Source: Flavobacterium sp. ASW18X | GTDB lineage: Bacteria > Bacteroidota > Bacteroidia > Flavobacteriales > Flavobacteriaceae | DNA length: 64,000 nt | Assembly: GCF_005144745.1 (NCBI RefSeq) | Contig: NZ_SWKK01000009.1 | Location: 1-64,000, forward strand | Reading direction: 5' to 3' | Shown here: piece after piece, positions 46,296 through 55,619 of the stretch | Position numbering within the stretch: position 1 is the first letter of the stretch | Layout: each line of letters opens with the position of its first letter | Notes under the pieces: generated by a model | The model's input: the letters and a program-made list of their open reading frames with translations, nothing else | Told to the model about the DNA's origin: nothing | The model's database searches: none | Program-made: the position numbers and the translations under genes

Positions 46296-49200
46296 AAAAC
46301 ATTACTTTTTGATTATTTAAAAAAACTGTCAAGCGATTTTTAATCCAAGCAAAATCTCTTATTTGCCCTTTAATTTGAAGAGATATAGGTTCGCCTTCTA
46401 AATTACCGTTTTTAGTGCCAAATATAACCCAACCTCTAGAAGCATCATAACTACCAAATTGAGGTTTAACTAAAAATTGATTACCTCCAAAAATTAAGTC
46501 CTTTTCCCCATCTTCATCAATATCAATTGCCTTTATGGTATATATAGGACTTAATTGTAAGGGTTGCGGTAGTGTTTGGGCAGTAAATTTATCACCATCA
46601 TTTATAAATAAAGTGCTTTCTAAGGTAGTAAGGCTTAGATTTCTTACATTCTTTAATACCTCTGGACTAAAAAATTGACTTATATCTGTATTTGCGTAGT
46701 CCTTGTAGTATACAAATTTCTTTTTTAATGAGGGTATTTGTGCTATGAGCTCATCTTTATCTACAATGGGAAAATATAAGCCATCTAATTCTTTGCATAT
46801 TATTTGTTCCACAAATCCATTTTGGTCAAAGTCTCCAACGTACATTTTCATATCGTTGGAAAAAAAGTTGTTGGTGCCTATATTTCCGGCCAATAAATCT
46901 AAATCGCCGTCTTTGTCTACATCTTGTAGTAATAAGGATGTCCAAAGGCCATTTTGATTAGCTAGGCCATAGGTATTAGTAGCGTCCTTATAAGATTCAT
47001 TGGTGTAAAGGAATATTTTAGTAGACATCCATTCACCGGCGACTACAATATCTAGTTTTTGATCACCATTTATGTCTTGTACAAGCAATGATGTAATCAT
47101 CCCAATATCTTTTAATTCTTTTGGCGATTCTACTGTAAATTGGCCATTACCATTGTTTCTTAGAATGTAAATTGATCCTGGTAAGCCATAGGTGGCGGTT
47201 ATAAAACGCTCACCTACCACTAGGTCTATATCACCATCATTATCAATATCTCCTTTGACAACAGCTCCCGTATTTATTTTTTTTGGAAACTTGGGTTGTA
47301 ACTTACTTTTTGTAAAACTATTCTTGTCGTTTAGGTATAATACGTCATCTAGTTCAGTCGCTTGGTTAGCAAATGCTTTTCCACCGTGGCCCACGTACAA
47401 ATCTTGGTCCCCATCATTATCTGCATCAATGAAAATGGCTTTAGTTACCTCTGATCTATTGTCGGACTCAAAAAAAGTAGTATTTTCCAAAAAGTCTTTT
47501 GCGCCATTGGAAAGAAATAGGGAGGAGGATTGAAATTTTGCTCCTCCAATGAAAACGTCTGTAATACCATCTTGGTTTAAATCTGCAGTGGCTACACCCG
47601 GACCTTCATTGCTATACATTTGGGGTAATAACCTTTCTTTATTAAAATCTGAAAATAAATTTTCTTTGTGCTCAAACGCAAATAAAGAATCCGCTGGAAT
47701 TAGAATGCGTTCTTTGTTGGTATTGGGTAACTTGTTAATATCTAGAATAGTATGTTGCTCTTTCTGTATTGTGAGTTGTTTTAGGTCCCAATTTAAAGCA
47801 TGAGCCGTTAAATCATTGTTTGGCCAAACAATATAAAGGCTATCTGCCAATTCTTCTTTTTTCATGCTAACCAGGATGGTACTAGAAACACTACTTTGAA
47901 AACCTTTTGTAATATAATTGTCTTCTAATTTTATGGTAGTACCATTTTTTCGAAAATAAAATTGAGATCCTATGGCTTGGTTGTTGTTGCCATTCTGCTT
48001 TAACGAAAGCCTTAACGTATTGTTATGATTTTTGCTGGTGTTTTCATAGACAAAAGATGGCATGTTTACGTTATTAACTACCAAATCTAGGTCTCCATCA
48101 TTATCTAAATCAGAATAAACACTACCATTACTAAAACTAGGTTTATCTAATCCCCACTTTGTATTTACCGAAGTAAAATTCAATCCACCATTATTTTGAA
48201 ACATTTGGTTAGGTACGGCTTGGCTAGGCATGGCATCAATTAATTTTTTGATAACATCTGGTTCCTTATTTCTTATTTTTTCTGAAATGACTTGATCATT
48301 TGCTTCAAATGAAAGGTAGTCTCTATCTAAAAGGTCTTTATAAATTCCATTTGATATAAATACATCTTTTAGGCCATCGTTATCGGCATCAAAAAAGAGT
48401 GCGCTCCAACTCCATTCTGTAGCGGCTATCCCACTAGCCCTACTTATATCAACGTAGTTTTTGTCACCTAAATTGGTTTGTAAGGTGTTCCTGGAAAATT
48501 GGTTAAAGTATCCTTTTTTTACAGCTAGTTGCTGTTTATCCCAGTTTTCATAAATGGTCTTTGTTTTTCTTCGCTCTTCAGTTAAAGGTAGCATTTCTGT
48601 TACTACTAGCTCTGGTTTTAAGTTGTTATTCAAGTCAGCTAGGTCCGCACCCATGGAACCCATGGATATGGATGAAAAGTAGGTTTCTAATTGTTCGGAA
48701 AAAGTACCATCTTGTTTGTTGATATATAAGTAATCTCTTTCAAAAAAATCATTGGATATGAAAATGTCTGTCCAATGATCATCATTAAAATCTCCAAGGG
48801 TAATTCCTAATCCGAACCCTATGTTACTTGTGTAAATACCAACCTTTTCAGATGCTTCAATAAATTTGCCACCATCATTAATAAAAAATTTGTTTCCATT
48901 ACCGCTTTTATCCGGAATTGTTCTTTGGTCTTTTATAAGGTCGAAACCGCCCACCGCTTTTAGTGAATTATTAAGTAAGTAGCAGTCAAGATCCCCATCT
49001 TTATCATAATCAAAAAATGAAGCTTGCACGGAAAGGCCTTTCACTGCTAAACCATATTTTTTAGCCTCCTCCTTAAAAGTTAGATCTCCCTGGTTAATAA
49101 ACAACTCGTTAGCGCGGTTTGTACCTCCTGGCGGTCCTGCTTTGCAAACATAGATATCTTGTAGTCCATCTCCGTTAACGTCTACAATGGTTGCACCTGT

Positions 49201-49551
49201 AGACCAAATATTATTACATGCTACACCTGCTTTTAGTGTGATATCTTGGAAAGTAAAGTTCCCTTTATTTAGATAGAGTTTGTTGCCTACTTGATTGCCG
49301 GTAAAATAAATATCATTTAAGCCATCATTATTTATATCGCCTATAGCAACGCCTCCACCATTATAGAAATTCCTGTATAGATAAGGATTGAAATCCTCCG
49401 TATAGGTTAACTCGTTATTAAAGTAAATACCAGTTACATTACTGTCCTTTAATATGAAAAGTGAATCTCCTTTAGTAAGGTTTTGGTTTTCCTCTTTGTT
49501 GCAAGAAGTAAATAGGACTATTAAAAAGGATAATAATAAGAGTCTGCTCAT
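46279..49551 (-). CDS. FG-GAP/VCBS repeat lipoprotein with ASPIC/UnbV domain (first copy)
   Basis: This 1090-residue lipoprotein has Cys17 in LFTSCNKEEN. The residues after Cys (Asn-Lys-Glu-Glu) match the Lys-acidic-acidic lipoprotein export signal described in Capnocytophaga, so surface exposure is likely. DxDxDG repeats include DINNDGLNDIYFT, DVNGDGLQDIYVC, DYDKDGDLDCYLL, DADNDGDQDLYVG and DVDKDGDLDLLAG. The ASPIC/UnbV segment lies near residues 540-600 (AIGSQFYFRKNG to ITKGFQSS). The gene starts 15 bp after a hairpin terminator that separates it from susD, so it is probably expressed by readthrough. Confidence 0.9.
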   Translation of the reverse strand: MSRLLLLSFLIVLFTSCNKEENQNLTKGDSLFILKDSNVTGIYFNNELTYTEDFNPYLYRNFYNGGGVAIGDINNDGLNDIYFTGNQVGNKLYLNKGNFTFQDITLKAGVACNNIWSTGATIVDVNGDGLQDIYVCKAGPPGGTNRANELFINQGDLTFKEEAKKYGLAVKGLSVQASFFDYDKDGDLDCYLLNNSLKAVGGFDLIKDQRTIPDKSGNGNKFFINDGGKFIEASEKVGIYTSNIGFGLGITLGDFNDDHWTDIFISNDFFERDYLYINKQDGTFSEQLETYFSSISMGSMGADLADLNNNLKPELVVTEMLPLTEERRKTKTIYENWDKQQLAVKKGYFNQFSRNTLQTNLGDKNYVDISRASGIAATEWSWSALFFDADNDGLKDVFISNGIYKDLLDRDYLSFEANDQVISEKIRNKEPDVIKKLIDAMPSQAVPNQMFQNNGGLNFTSVNTKWGLDKPSFSNGSVYSDLDNDGDLDLVVNNVNMPSFVYENTSKNHNNTLRLSLKQNGNNNQAIGSQFYFRKNGTTIKLEDNYITKGFQSSVSSTILVSMKKEELADSLYIVWPNNDLTAHALNWDLKQLTIQKEQHTILDINKLPNTNKERILIPADSLFAFEHKENLFSDFNKERLLPQMYSNEGPGVATADLNQDGITDVFIGGAKFQSSSLFLSNGAKDFLENTTFFESDNRSEVTKAIFIDADNDGDQDLYVGHGGKAFANQATELDDVLYLNDKNSFTKSKLQPKFPKKINTGAVVKGDIDNDGDIDLVVGERFITATYGLPGSIYILRNNGNGQFTVESPKELKDIGMITSLLVQDINGDQKLDIVVAGEWMSTKIFLYTNESYKDATNTYGLANQNGLWTSLLLQDVDKDGDLDLLAGNIGTNNFFSNDMKMYVGDFDQNGFVEQIICKELDGLYFPIVDKDELIAQIPSLKKKFVYYKDYANTDISQFFSPEVLKNVRNLSLTTLESTLFINDGDKFTAQTLPQPLQLSPIYTIKAIDIDEDGEKDLIFGGNQFLVKPQFGSYDASRGWVIFGTKNGNLEGEPISLQIKGQIRDFAWIKNRLTVFLNNQKVMFYDVKK

Positions 49552-49565
49552 TTATTGGAGTAAAA

Positions 49566-49593
49566 AAAGGGTTGTTCTATTGAACAACCCTTT
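49566..49593 (-). terminator. Hairpin with T-run between susD-like and first FG-GAP gene
   Basis: AAAGGGTTGTTC and GAACAACCCTTT form a perfect 12-bp stem with a 4-nt loop, followed on the minus strand by seven T (three belong to the stem). It lies 24 bp after the SusD stop and 15 bp before the next start. No room remains for a promoter, so it probably attenuates rather than ends transcription. Confidence 0.8.
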
Positions 49594-49616
49594 AAAATTA
49601 CTAATTAAGATTCTTT

Positions 49617-51224
49617 TTAGTAGCCTGGATTCTGTGTTAGGGTACCATTAGAAGCATTAATTTGATCTTGTGGAATAGGGAAAATCGTTTTACTAGCATC
49701 ACTAGCACCTTTTTCCCACCAAGCTTCTCCGTATTTCCCAAAACGGATTAAGTCAGTTCTTCTAGCAGATTCTTGGAACATTTCGTGGCCTCTCTCTTCT
49801 AAGAATGTATCTGCATCCATAGTGGTGGCAGCAGGTAAACCTGCTCTTTCTCTTGTGATGTTCACATCTGGTAACGCCAAGCTCCAATCTCCTGCTGCTC
49901 TAGCTCTAGCTTCACCTCTAATAAGGTAAACTTGACCAAGACGGAAAAGAGGATAATCATTATTCATTTCTTGACGACCGAACAACTGTAGACTAAACTT
50001 AGCAGCTCTTACACCGCTCTGTCTAGGAGAGTTAGGCTCTAATTCACTGATTTCCGGAGTGTATTCTACAACAAGGGTTGGGTCATCAGAAGCATAATCT
50101 AATAACGCAGCACCATCAAAATCGGTTTGCGCTCCAGCTAAAAAGCTTGCTTGCTTTCTGGCATCAGCATCATCATAGCTATTGTAGAACTCCTCTAATA
50201 CTTGGTAACCATTCCATGGTTGTTGGTCTAATGCGTAAGTAAGCTGAGTACTGTAGTGAAAGTTCATCTGGCTAAAGTTCATACCTGTAGCAGAAGTCTC
50301 ATCATAGAAAATTGCCCAAATCAATTCTGGATTATATTGGTTGTTTGGTGCAAAAACAGCTGAGTATCCTTCTAAATTTTCTGGATCACTATCTACAGCT
50401 GGTCTTTTAGCTAAATTTGTCACCGTACAACCTTCGCCACATATTTGGTAAGGTCCATTATCTATTATATAAGATGCAGCCCAATCAGCTTCATTGTACA
50501 TAGCAGTACCCGTGTAAACTTCAGCATTTAGGTATAATTTAGCTAATAAACCCAATGCAGCATACTGATTGATTATATACGGGTCAGCATCTGTACCTAG
50601 GGCACTTCCTGATAAATCCATGGAAGCTGTAACCGCAGTTATACCCAAGACATCTAGCAATTCGCTCTCTACAAAATCATAAACTTCTTGTCTGGTGGCT
50701 TGAGGAGCATCACCAGTAGATGAAGTAATTATTTTAACACGACCGAAAGTGTCTAGTAGCCTCCAATAAAATAATGCTCTGATTGTTCTAGCTTGTGCTT
50801 CTTCAGCAGCAGTTAGGCTACCCTCTAATGCTAAGTTTGCTTCAGAGATACCAGCATAAGTTTCTGTCCACATGTTATTTAATGGACCGTTGGCGGACCC
50901 ATAGGTGTGTCTATGCATACGCAACCAAATACCACCATCAAACCAGTCACCACCTTTTTGGCCAATGGCCATTTCGTCAGAAGAAACGGTTTGTACGGAA
51001 TAGTATCCTCCATGATTGGCAGAACCACCTCTTAATCTTCCATAAGCTGCTTGAAGCGCGGCAGGAACTTGTCCGCCACCTTCAGTAGCACCTTCTATTA
51101 CTTGAACACCATTATCAGAGAATTCAGTGGTAAATTCATCTTCTAGTGTTTCATCTAAATCGGTACACGAAACTCCTAAAAGCAAGGCCCCGACAATATA
51201 TGTTGATCTTATAATTCTTTTCAT
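49617..51224 (-). CDS. SusD/RagB-family surface glycan-binding lipoprotein
   Basis: This 535-residue lipoprotein (LLLGVSCTDLDE, Cys20) has the SusD organisation. An N-terminal TPR-like helical core includes NMWTETYAGISEANLAL and ARTIRALFYWRLLDTFGRVKI, and the C-terminal part has YPLFRLGQVYLIRGEARARAAGDW and the closing FPIPQDQINASNGTLTQNPGY. It forms the lid of the SusC transporter and binds the oligosaccharide at the cell surface. It directly follows the SusC gene, 10 bp apart. The neighbouring GH65 and GH13 genes suggest an alpha-glucan ligand, but that is inferred from context only. Confidence 0.95.
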   Translation of the reverse strand: MKRIIRSTYIVGALLLGVSCTDLDETLEDEFTTEFSDNGVQVIEGATEGGGQVPAALQAAYGRLRGGSANHGGYYSVQTVSSDEMAIGQKGGDWFDGGIWLRMHRHTYGSANGPLNNMWTETYAGISEANLALEGSLTAAEEAQARTIRALFYWRLLDTFGRVKIITSSTGDAPQATRQEVYDFVESELLDVLGITAVTASMDLSGSALGTDADPYIINQYAALGLLAKLYLNAEVYTGTAMYNEADWAASYIIDNGPYQICGEGCTVTNLAKRPAVDSDPENLEGYSAVFAPNNQYNPELIWAIFYDETSATGMNFSQMNFHYSTQLTYALDQQPWNGYQVLEEFYNSYDDADARKQASFLAGAQTDFDGAALLDYASDDPTLVVEYTPEISELEPNSPRQSGVRAAKFSLQLFGRQEMNNDYPLFRLGQVYLIRGEARARAAGDWSLALPDVNITRERAGLPAATTMDADTFLEERGHEMFQESARRTDLIRFGKYGEAWWEKGASDASKTIFPIPQDQINASNGTLTQNPGY

Positions 51225-51234
51225 TGCTTTTTTT

Positions 51235-54228
51235 TTAGAAATTAATGTTTAATCCTAAGGTAAAAGTCGTACTTGTAAAGTAGTTATATCTACGGTCTAC
51301 CCCAGGAGCAAGTACTTGTGGTGTACTTGTATCCAAAACAGCACCATTGTCTACTGGTCCAAAATCTTGTAATGAAGGCTCTGGATCTGTACCCGTATAA
51401 TTGGTGATTGTCCATAGGTTTTGGCCAGCAATAGAAATTCTTGCTCCTTTTATGTAATCTAAACCTAAGTCTAAGTTGTAACCAATTGATAAGTTATCTA
51501 ATCTAAAGAAACTTGCTTTTTCTACATAGTAAGAGCTAAATTTAGCTGTTCTAATATCATCTCTGGCTAGGTCTGTGTTGACAAAATTGTAAGAAGACTG
51601 AGACCCGATTCTTGGTTCGTAGAAAGCTCTAAAGGCATTCACCAAGCTGTGACCAAATGCTCCTCTCCAGAACATGTTTACATCCCAGTTGCCCATTTGA
51701 AATTGGTTAGTCCAACCTAGAGTGAAATCGGGTAGACCTTTACCCAACACTTCAAAGTCGGCATTTTCTGCCAAAGCATCTCCTTGGTCAGTAACCAATT
51801 CACCATCACCATTTAAATCTACAAGGATTGGAGATCCGTTAGCATCCACTTCGCCAGAAAATCTTGGACCCCAGATTTGACCAACTTCTTCCCCTTCTTT
51901 AACTAAAATAACGTTGGTGTCATTTTGACCAGGAGCACCTAAATTTGCTATAATTCTAGTACCTCCAGTGTTTTCTTCTAATGTTGATTTATAGGTAGAG
52001 AAGATTAAACCAGAAGTGTAAGACATATCATCGTTTTTGATAACGTCATAGTTTAAGCTTAATTCAATACCTTTTGTATTTAATTCACCACCGTTTTGGA
52101 ATTGTGTTCTGAAACCTTGGTTTGCTGCAGCATCTATATTTACTTCTGTAATGAAATCGACAACATCTCTATTGTACAAGTCTAAGGTTGCGGACATTCT
52201 ATCCATGGCAAATTCGATACCGAAGTTAAGCTCTCTTTTTTCTTCCCATTTTAATCCTGGGTTTGGAGCTCTTGTTCCTAAACCTGTTGCCGCAGAACCA
52301 AATCCGTTAGGACCGTTGGCTACACTAAAGGTAGATTGAGACAAACCAACGTTTCTTGGAGTTGCACCAGTCACACCGTATCCAACACGCGCTTTTAACA
52401 GGTTTACGTTATCTAATTCTAAGTACTTGTTAAGGTCTGCACCTACGGCAAGAGAAGGGAAAAGACCCCATTGTTCATCTGAACCAAAACGACTGGACCC
52501 TTCTCTTCTCAACGAAGCATTTAAATATATAGCATCGTCAAAAGTGGCATTAGCTCTTGCAAAGAAGGCAATTATTCTATCATCATCATTTCTGTAGCTA
52601 TTGGCTTGAATACGCCCAGCCTCTAGTAAATCTTGTGATACTTCTATTGCATTACTAAAATCAAAGTCTACGCCTGGAGGAAAATCTCCTATTTGTAAGT
52701 AGTAACCATTGCTGTCAAATTCTTGGAAAGAGTACCCACCAGTTACCCCTAATTTAAATTTCTCTGAGAATTGCTTATTAAAGTCAACGTAAAATTCTAA
52801 GGAACGGTTGTTGTTTTCAAATGTGGTAAAATCTGCTCTACCTTTTCTAAATGGACTTACAGCGTTCCCGCGAAAGAAACTAGTTGTAGGGTAGTATTGT
52901 CTATTAGTACCATTGGCTTTTTGCTCACCAGCAGTTAAGGTTGCTGTTAAGGCATCGCTTATGGTGTATTTAAAATCCAGTGTATAATTTAATGTGTTAG
53001 TAACACCAGTATTCTTATTTTGTTCTAAAATAGAAACAGGGTTGAAACTATCAAAAAGGCCCAAAGTTTCAAAATAACCTCCAAATTGTGGTGAATTGAA
53101 AGCGAAAGGGGCATCAGCTCCAAATACAGGGGCAGTAGGGTTATACACAACTGCATAACGTAATGCTTCATTAAATCCAAAATCACTCTCTCTGTTTGTT
53201 AGTGCAGAGTTGAAAGTAATCCTAAGTTTATCATTAAGAATTTTTCCAGTAAGCTTTGTTCTGGCATTAAATTGTTGAAATCCGCTATTCTTTAAAATAC
53301 CTTCAGTATCTCTAAAGTTCAAAGAAACACGGTAATTAGCATCTTCAGAGCCCCCAGTAGCAGCAATATTGTGTACTTGAGTAATAGCATTGCGGGTTAC
53401 CTCGTCCCTCCAGTCAGTATCACTACCCAAATCTGTTCCTCCGGCTGCCAAAAATTCTTCACGGTTCATTAATTCGATTTGGTTAGCTGCAAACTGAGAG
53501 GAGAATTGGCCGTTGTAGTTAATTTTAAACGGTTGGTTTGCACCACCGGATTTTGTTGTAACTAGTATTACCCCAGCAGAACCACGTGTTCCATAAATTG
53601 CGGCAGCGGAACCATCTTTTAATACAGTGATATTTTCAATATCACTCGGATCAACATTTTGTAAAGATTGACCTAAAACTCCATCAATTACCACAAGTGG
53701 TTCAGCATTACCACCAACGGTAGAAATACCTCTAAGTCTAATTACAGGAGTATCATTTGGATTTCCACCTTTATTAACGATGTTTAAACCAGCAACTTTT
53801 CCTTGTAATAGTTGTGTTGGTTCATTAATAACACCTTGATTGAAATCTTCCGTACTTACACTGGTAACTGCAGTAGTAATTTCTTTTCTTACCTGCGTAC
53901 CATAACCTACAATCACCACCTCATCCAACGCTTGAGCATCTTCTTGAAGGGTAACATTAATGGTAGACTGACCACCTACAGCAACTTCTTGGGAAGAAAA
54001 CCCAATATAGCTAAACACTAAAGTGGCGCCGCTATCAACATTATTCAAGGTGTAATTACCATCAAAATCTGTTTGTGTACCGTTTGTAGTACCCTTTACC
54101 AAGACACTGGCGCCGGGTAACGGTCCATTAGCATCCGACACTGTACCGGACACCGTCTGAGCCTGTATGGACCCAAAGCAAACGAATGCTCCAAGCAGTA
54201 ACAAGCTTTTTAGTAGCGTAATCTTCAT
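51235..54228 (-). CDS. SusC/RagA-family TonB-linked outer-membrane transporter
   Basis: This 997-residue protein has a signal peptide ending GSIQAQ and a carboxypeptidase-regulatory-like domain (about 24-105, GTTNGTQTDFDGNYTLNN). The SusC signature is LDEVVIVGYGTQVRKE, with a plug domain (VLKDGSAAAIYGTRGSAGVILVTTK) and a large barrel ending TTFTLGLNINF. Together with SusD it imports oligosaccharides using TonB. It is the first gene of a 15-kb minus-strand operon with SusD, three FG-GAP lipoproteins and one small lipoprotein. A LacI-like palindrome lies 91 bp upstream of the start. Confidence 0.96.
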   Translation of the reverse strand: MKITLLKSLLLLGAFVCFGSIQAQTVSGTVSDANGPLPGASVLVKGTTNGTQTDFDGNYTLNNVDSGATLVFSYIGFSSQEVAVGGQSTINVTLQEDAQALDEVVIVGYGTQVRKEITTAVTSVSTEDFNQGVINEPTQLLQGKVAGLNIVNKGGNPNDTPVIRLRGISTVGGNAEPLVVIDGVLGQSLQNVDPSDIENITVLKDGSAAAIYGTRGSAGVILVTTKSGGANQPFKINYNGQFSSQFAANQIELMNREEFLAAGGTDLGSDTDWRDEVTRNAITQVHNIAATGGSEDANYRVSLNFRDTEGILKNSGFQQFNARTKLTGKILNDKLRITFNSALTNRESDFGFNEALRYAVVYNPTAPVFGADAPFAFNSPQFGGYFETLGLFDSFNPVSILEQNKNTGVTNTLNYTLDFKYTISDALTATLTAGEQKANGTNRQYYPTTSFFRGNAVSPFRKGRADFTTFENNNRSLEFYVDFNKQFSEKFKLGVTGGYSFQEFDSNGYYLQIGDFPPGVDFDFSNAIEVSQDLLEAGRIQANSYRNDDDRIIAFFARANATFDDAIYLNASLRREGSSRFGSDEQWGLFPSLAVGADLNKYLELDNVNLLKARVGYGVTGATPRNVGLSQSTFSVANGPNGFGSAATGLGTRAPNPGLKWEEKRELNFGIEFAMDRMSATLDLYNRDVVDFITEVNIDAAANQGFRTQFQNGGELNTKGIELSLNYDVIKNDDMSYTSGLIFSTYKSTLEENTGGTRIIANLGAPGQNDTNVILVKEGEEVGQIWGPRFSGEVDANGSPILVDLNGDGELVTDQGDALAENADFEVLGKGLPDFTLGWTNQFQMGNWDVNMFWRGAFGHSLVNAFRAFYEPRIGSQSSYNFVNTDLARDDIRTAKFSSYYVEKASFFRLDNLSIGYNLDLGLDYIKGARISIAGQNLWTITNYTGTDPEPSLQDFGPVDNGAVLDTSTPQVLAPGVDRRYNYFTSTTFTLGLNINF

Positions 54229-54569
54229 AGATAATTAATTTTTAAGTTTAGTTAATTTTAAGAGTTAAACATATATAAAATTTATGTTAATATGTGCACC
54301 ATGGGCATGAAAAATCTTACGAAATCGGTTTCGTGTTGACAAATTGATCATATTTAAGGGTATTGCAATAATAAATCTCTTTAATTATGCATTTCATATA
54401 AGTTGAAGGCTCAATTTACGGTTTTATTAAAAATGAAGGTAAGAAATAGCTTACTTTTTTGCAATTTTATGTTGTTTTAAATTGTAATTCCTACACTTAT
54501 TTTAAGCAGAGGCATATGTTAAATTTACAATTAGAACTATCTTTATAGGAATCTAAAAATTAGCACAAA
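54229..54569. other. 341-bp divergent regulatory gap between susC-like and lacI-like genes
   Basis: I see no gene in this stretch. It holds a LacI-like palindrome at 54319-54334. Weak promoter-like octamers with one mismatch to TAnnTTTG lie on the minus strand before SusC (TATGTTTA) and on the plus strand before the LacI gene (TATCTTTA). The rest is AT-rich without clear structure. Confidence 0.6.
54319..54334. promoter_or_regulatory. LacI-type operator palindrome upstream of susC-like gene
   Basis: ACGAAATCGGTTTCGT is a 16-bp palindrome with a central CG and one mismatched pair, typical of LacI-family sites. Its location between the SusC gene and a LacI gene, and its difference in half-site (ACGAAA) from the GCAAAC site of the other locus, fit two regulators with separate specificities. 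Confidence 0.6.
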
Positions 54570-55586
54570 TTGAAGAAAAAAATAACCCTAAAGCATATTG
54601 CCAAAGAATTAGATGTTTCTATATCTACCGTTTCTAAAGCGCTAAAAAATAGTGAAGAAATAAGTAGAGATACTAAAGAGAAAATCCAAGCTTTTGCCAA
54701 ATTATATAATTACAGGCCTAATAATATTGCGGTAAGCTTAAAAAATAAGCGAACTAAAAACATTGGTGTTATAATCCCAGATATTGTGCACCATTTTTTT
54801 GCAACGGTGATAAGCGGTGTAGAAAAGTACGCTAATAGTTTGGGCTATAATGTAATAGTTTGTCTTTCTGATGAATCTTTTGATAAAGAGGTGATTAACA
54901 TGGAAATGCTTGCAAACGGTAGTATCGATGGTTTTATCATGTCGTTATCTTCAGAAACGCAACAAAAAGGAGATTATAATCATATCAAGGAGGTGACAGA
55001 ACAGGGTATACCTTTAGTTTTGTTTGATAGGGTTACAAATTCGGTGCAGTGCGATAAGGTTATTATAGATGATCAATTAGGCGCTTACAAGGCTACCAAA
55101 AAGTTGTTAGATATGGGTAAAAGAAACATTGCTCTACTAACTACGGAAGATTATCTAAGTGTTGGCTCAGAAAGAACCAGAGGTTACTTGCGGGCCCATG
55201 CGGATAGTAATATTGCAGTTAACGATAAAAATATCTTTAAAATGCCGACCATGGAGATGGAGGAGGCGTTAATTCGTGATTTTATCGCAAACATCACTCT
55301 GGATGCCTTACTATGTGTAAACGAAATTTTTGCTGTTTTTGGTCTAAAAGTAGTCAAGGAATTGGGTATGAAGGTGCCAGAAGAAGTATCGGTTATAGGG
55401 TTTACAGATGGTTTGCTTTCTAAATATTCCAATCCTTCCTTAACTTCAATCGCACAACATGGGGAGAGTATGGGAGAAACGGCGGCAAAGATGTTAATAA
55501 AACGTATTGAAGATGAATCCGAGGAGGAGGAATATTTTCAAACTAAAATTATAGAGCCTACGCTTATTGAGCGGGAGTCTACTTAA
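54570..55586 (+). CDS. LacI-family transcriptional regulator
   Basis: This 338-residue regulator has a TTG start codon at 54570 that gives MKKKITLKHIAKELDVS. No ATG is available before the helix-turn-helix (ITLKHIAKELDVSISTVSKALKNSEEIS, residues 5-32). The sensor domain begins NIGVIIPDIVHHFFATVISGVE. It heads an operon with the GH65 and GH13 genes (33 bp and then a one-base overlap) and diverges from the SusC gene, so it likely controls the whole alpha-glucan locus in response to an oligosaccharide or breakdown product. Confidence 0.93.
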   Translation: MKKKITLKHIAKELDVSISTVSKALKNSEEISRDTKEKIQAFAKLYNYRPNNIAVSLKNKRTKNIGVIIPDIVHHFFATVISGVEKYANSLGYNVIVCLSDESFDKEVINMEMLANGSIDGFIMSLSSETQQKGDYNHIKEVTEQGIPLVLFDRVTNSVQCDKVIIDDQLGAYKATKKLLDMGKRNIALLTTEDYLSVGSERTRGYLRAHADSNIAVNDKNIFKMPTMEMEEALIRDFIANITLDALLCVNEIFAVFGLKVVKELGMKVPEEVSVIGFTDGLLSKYSNPSLTSIAQHGESMGETAAKMLIKRIEDESEEEEYFQTKIIEPTLIEREST

Positions 55587-55619
55587 AAGAAAACTACTAA
55601 CAACTACATAACTAGAATC

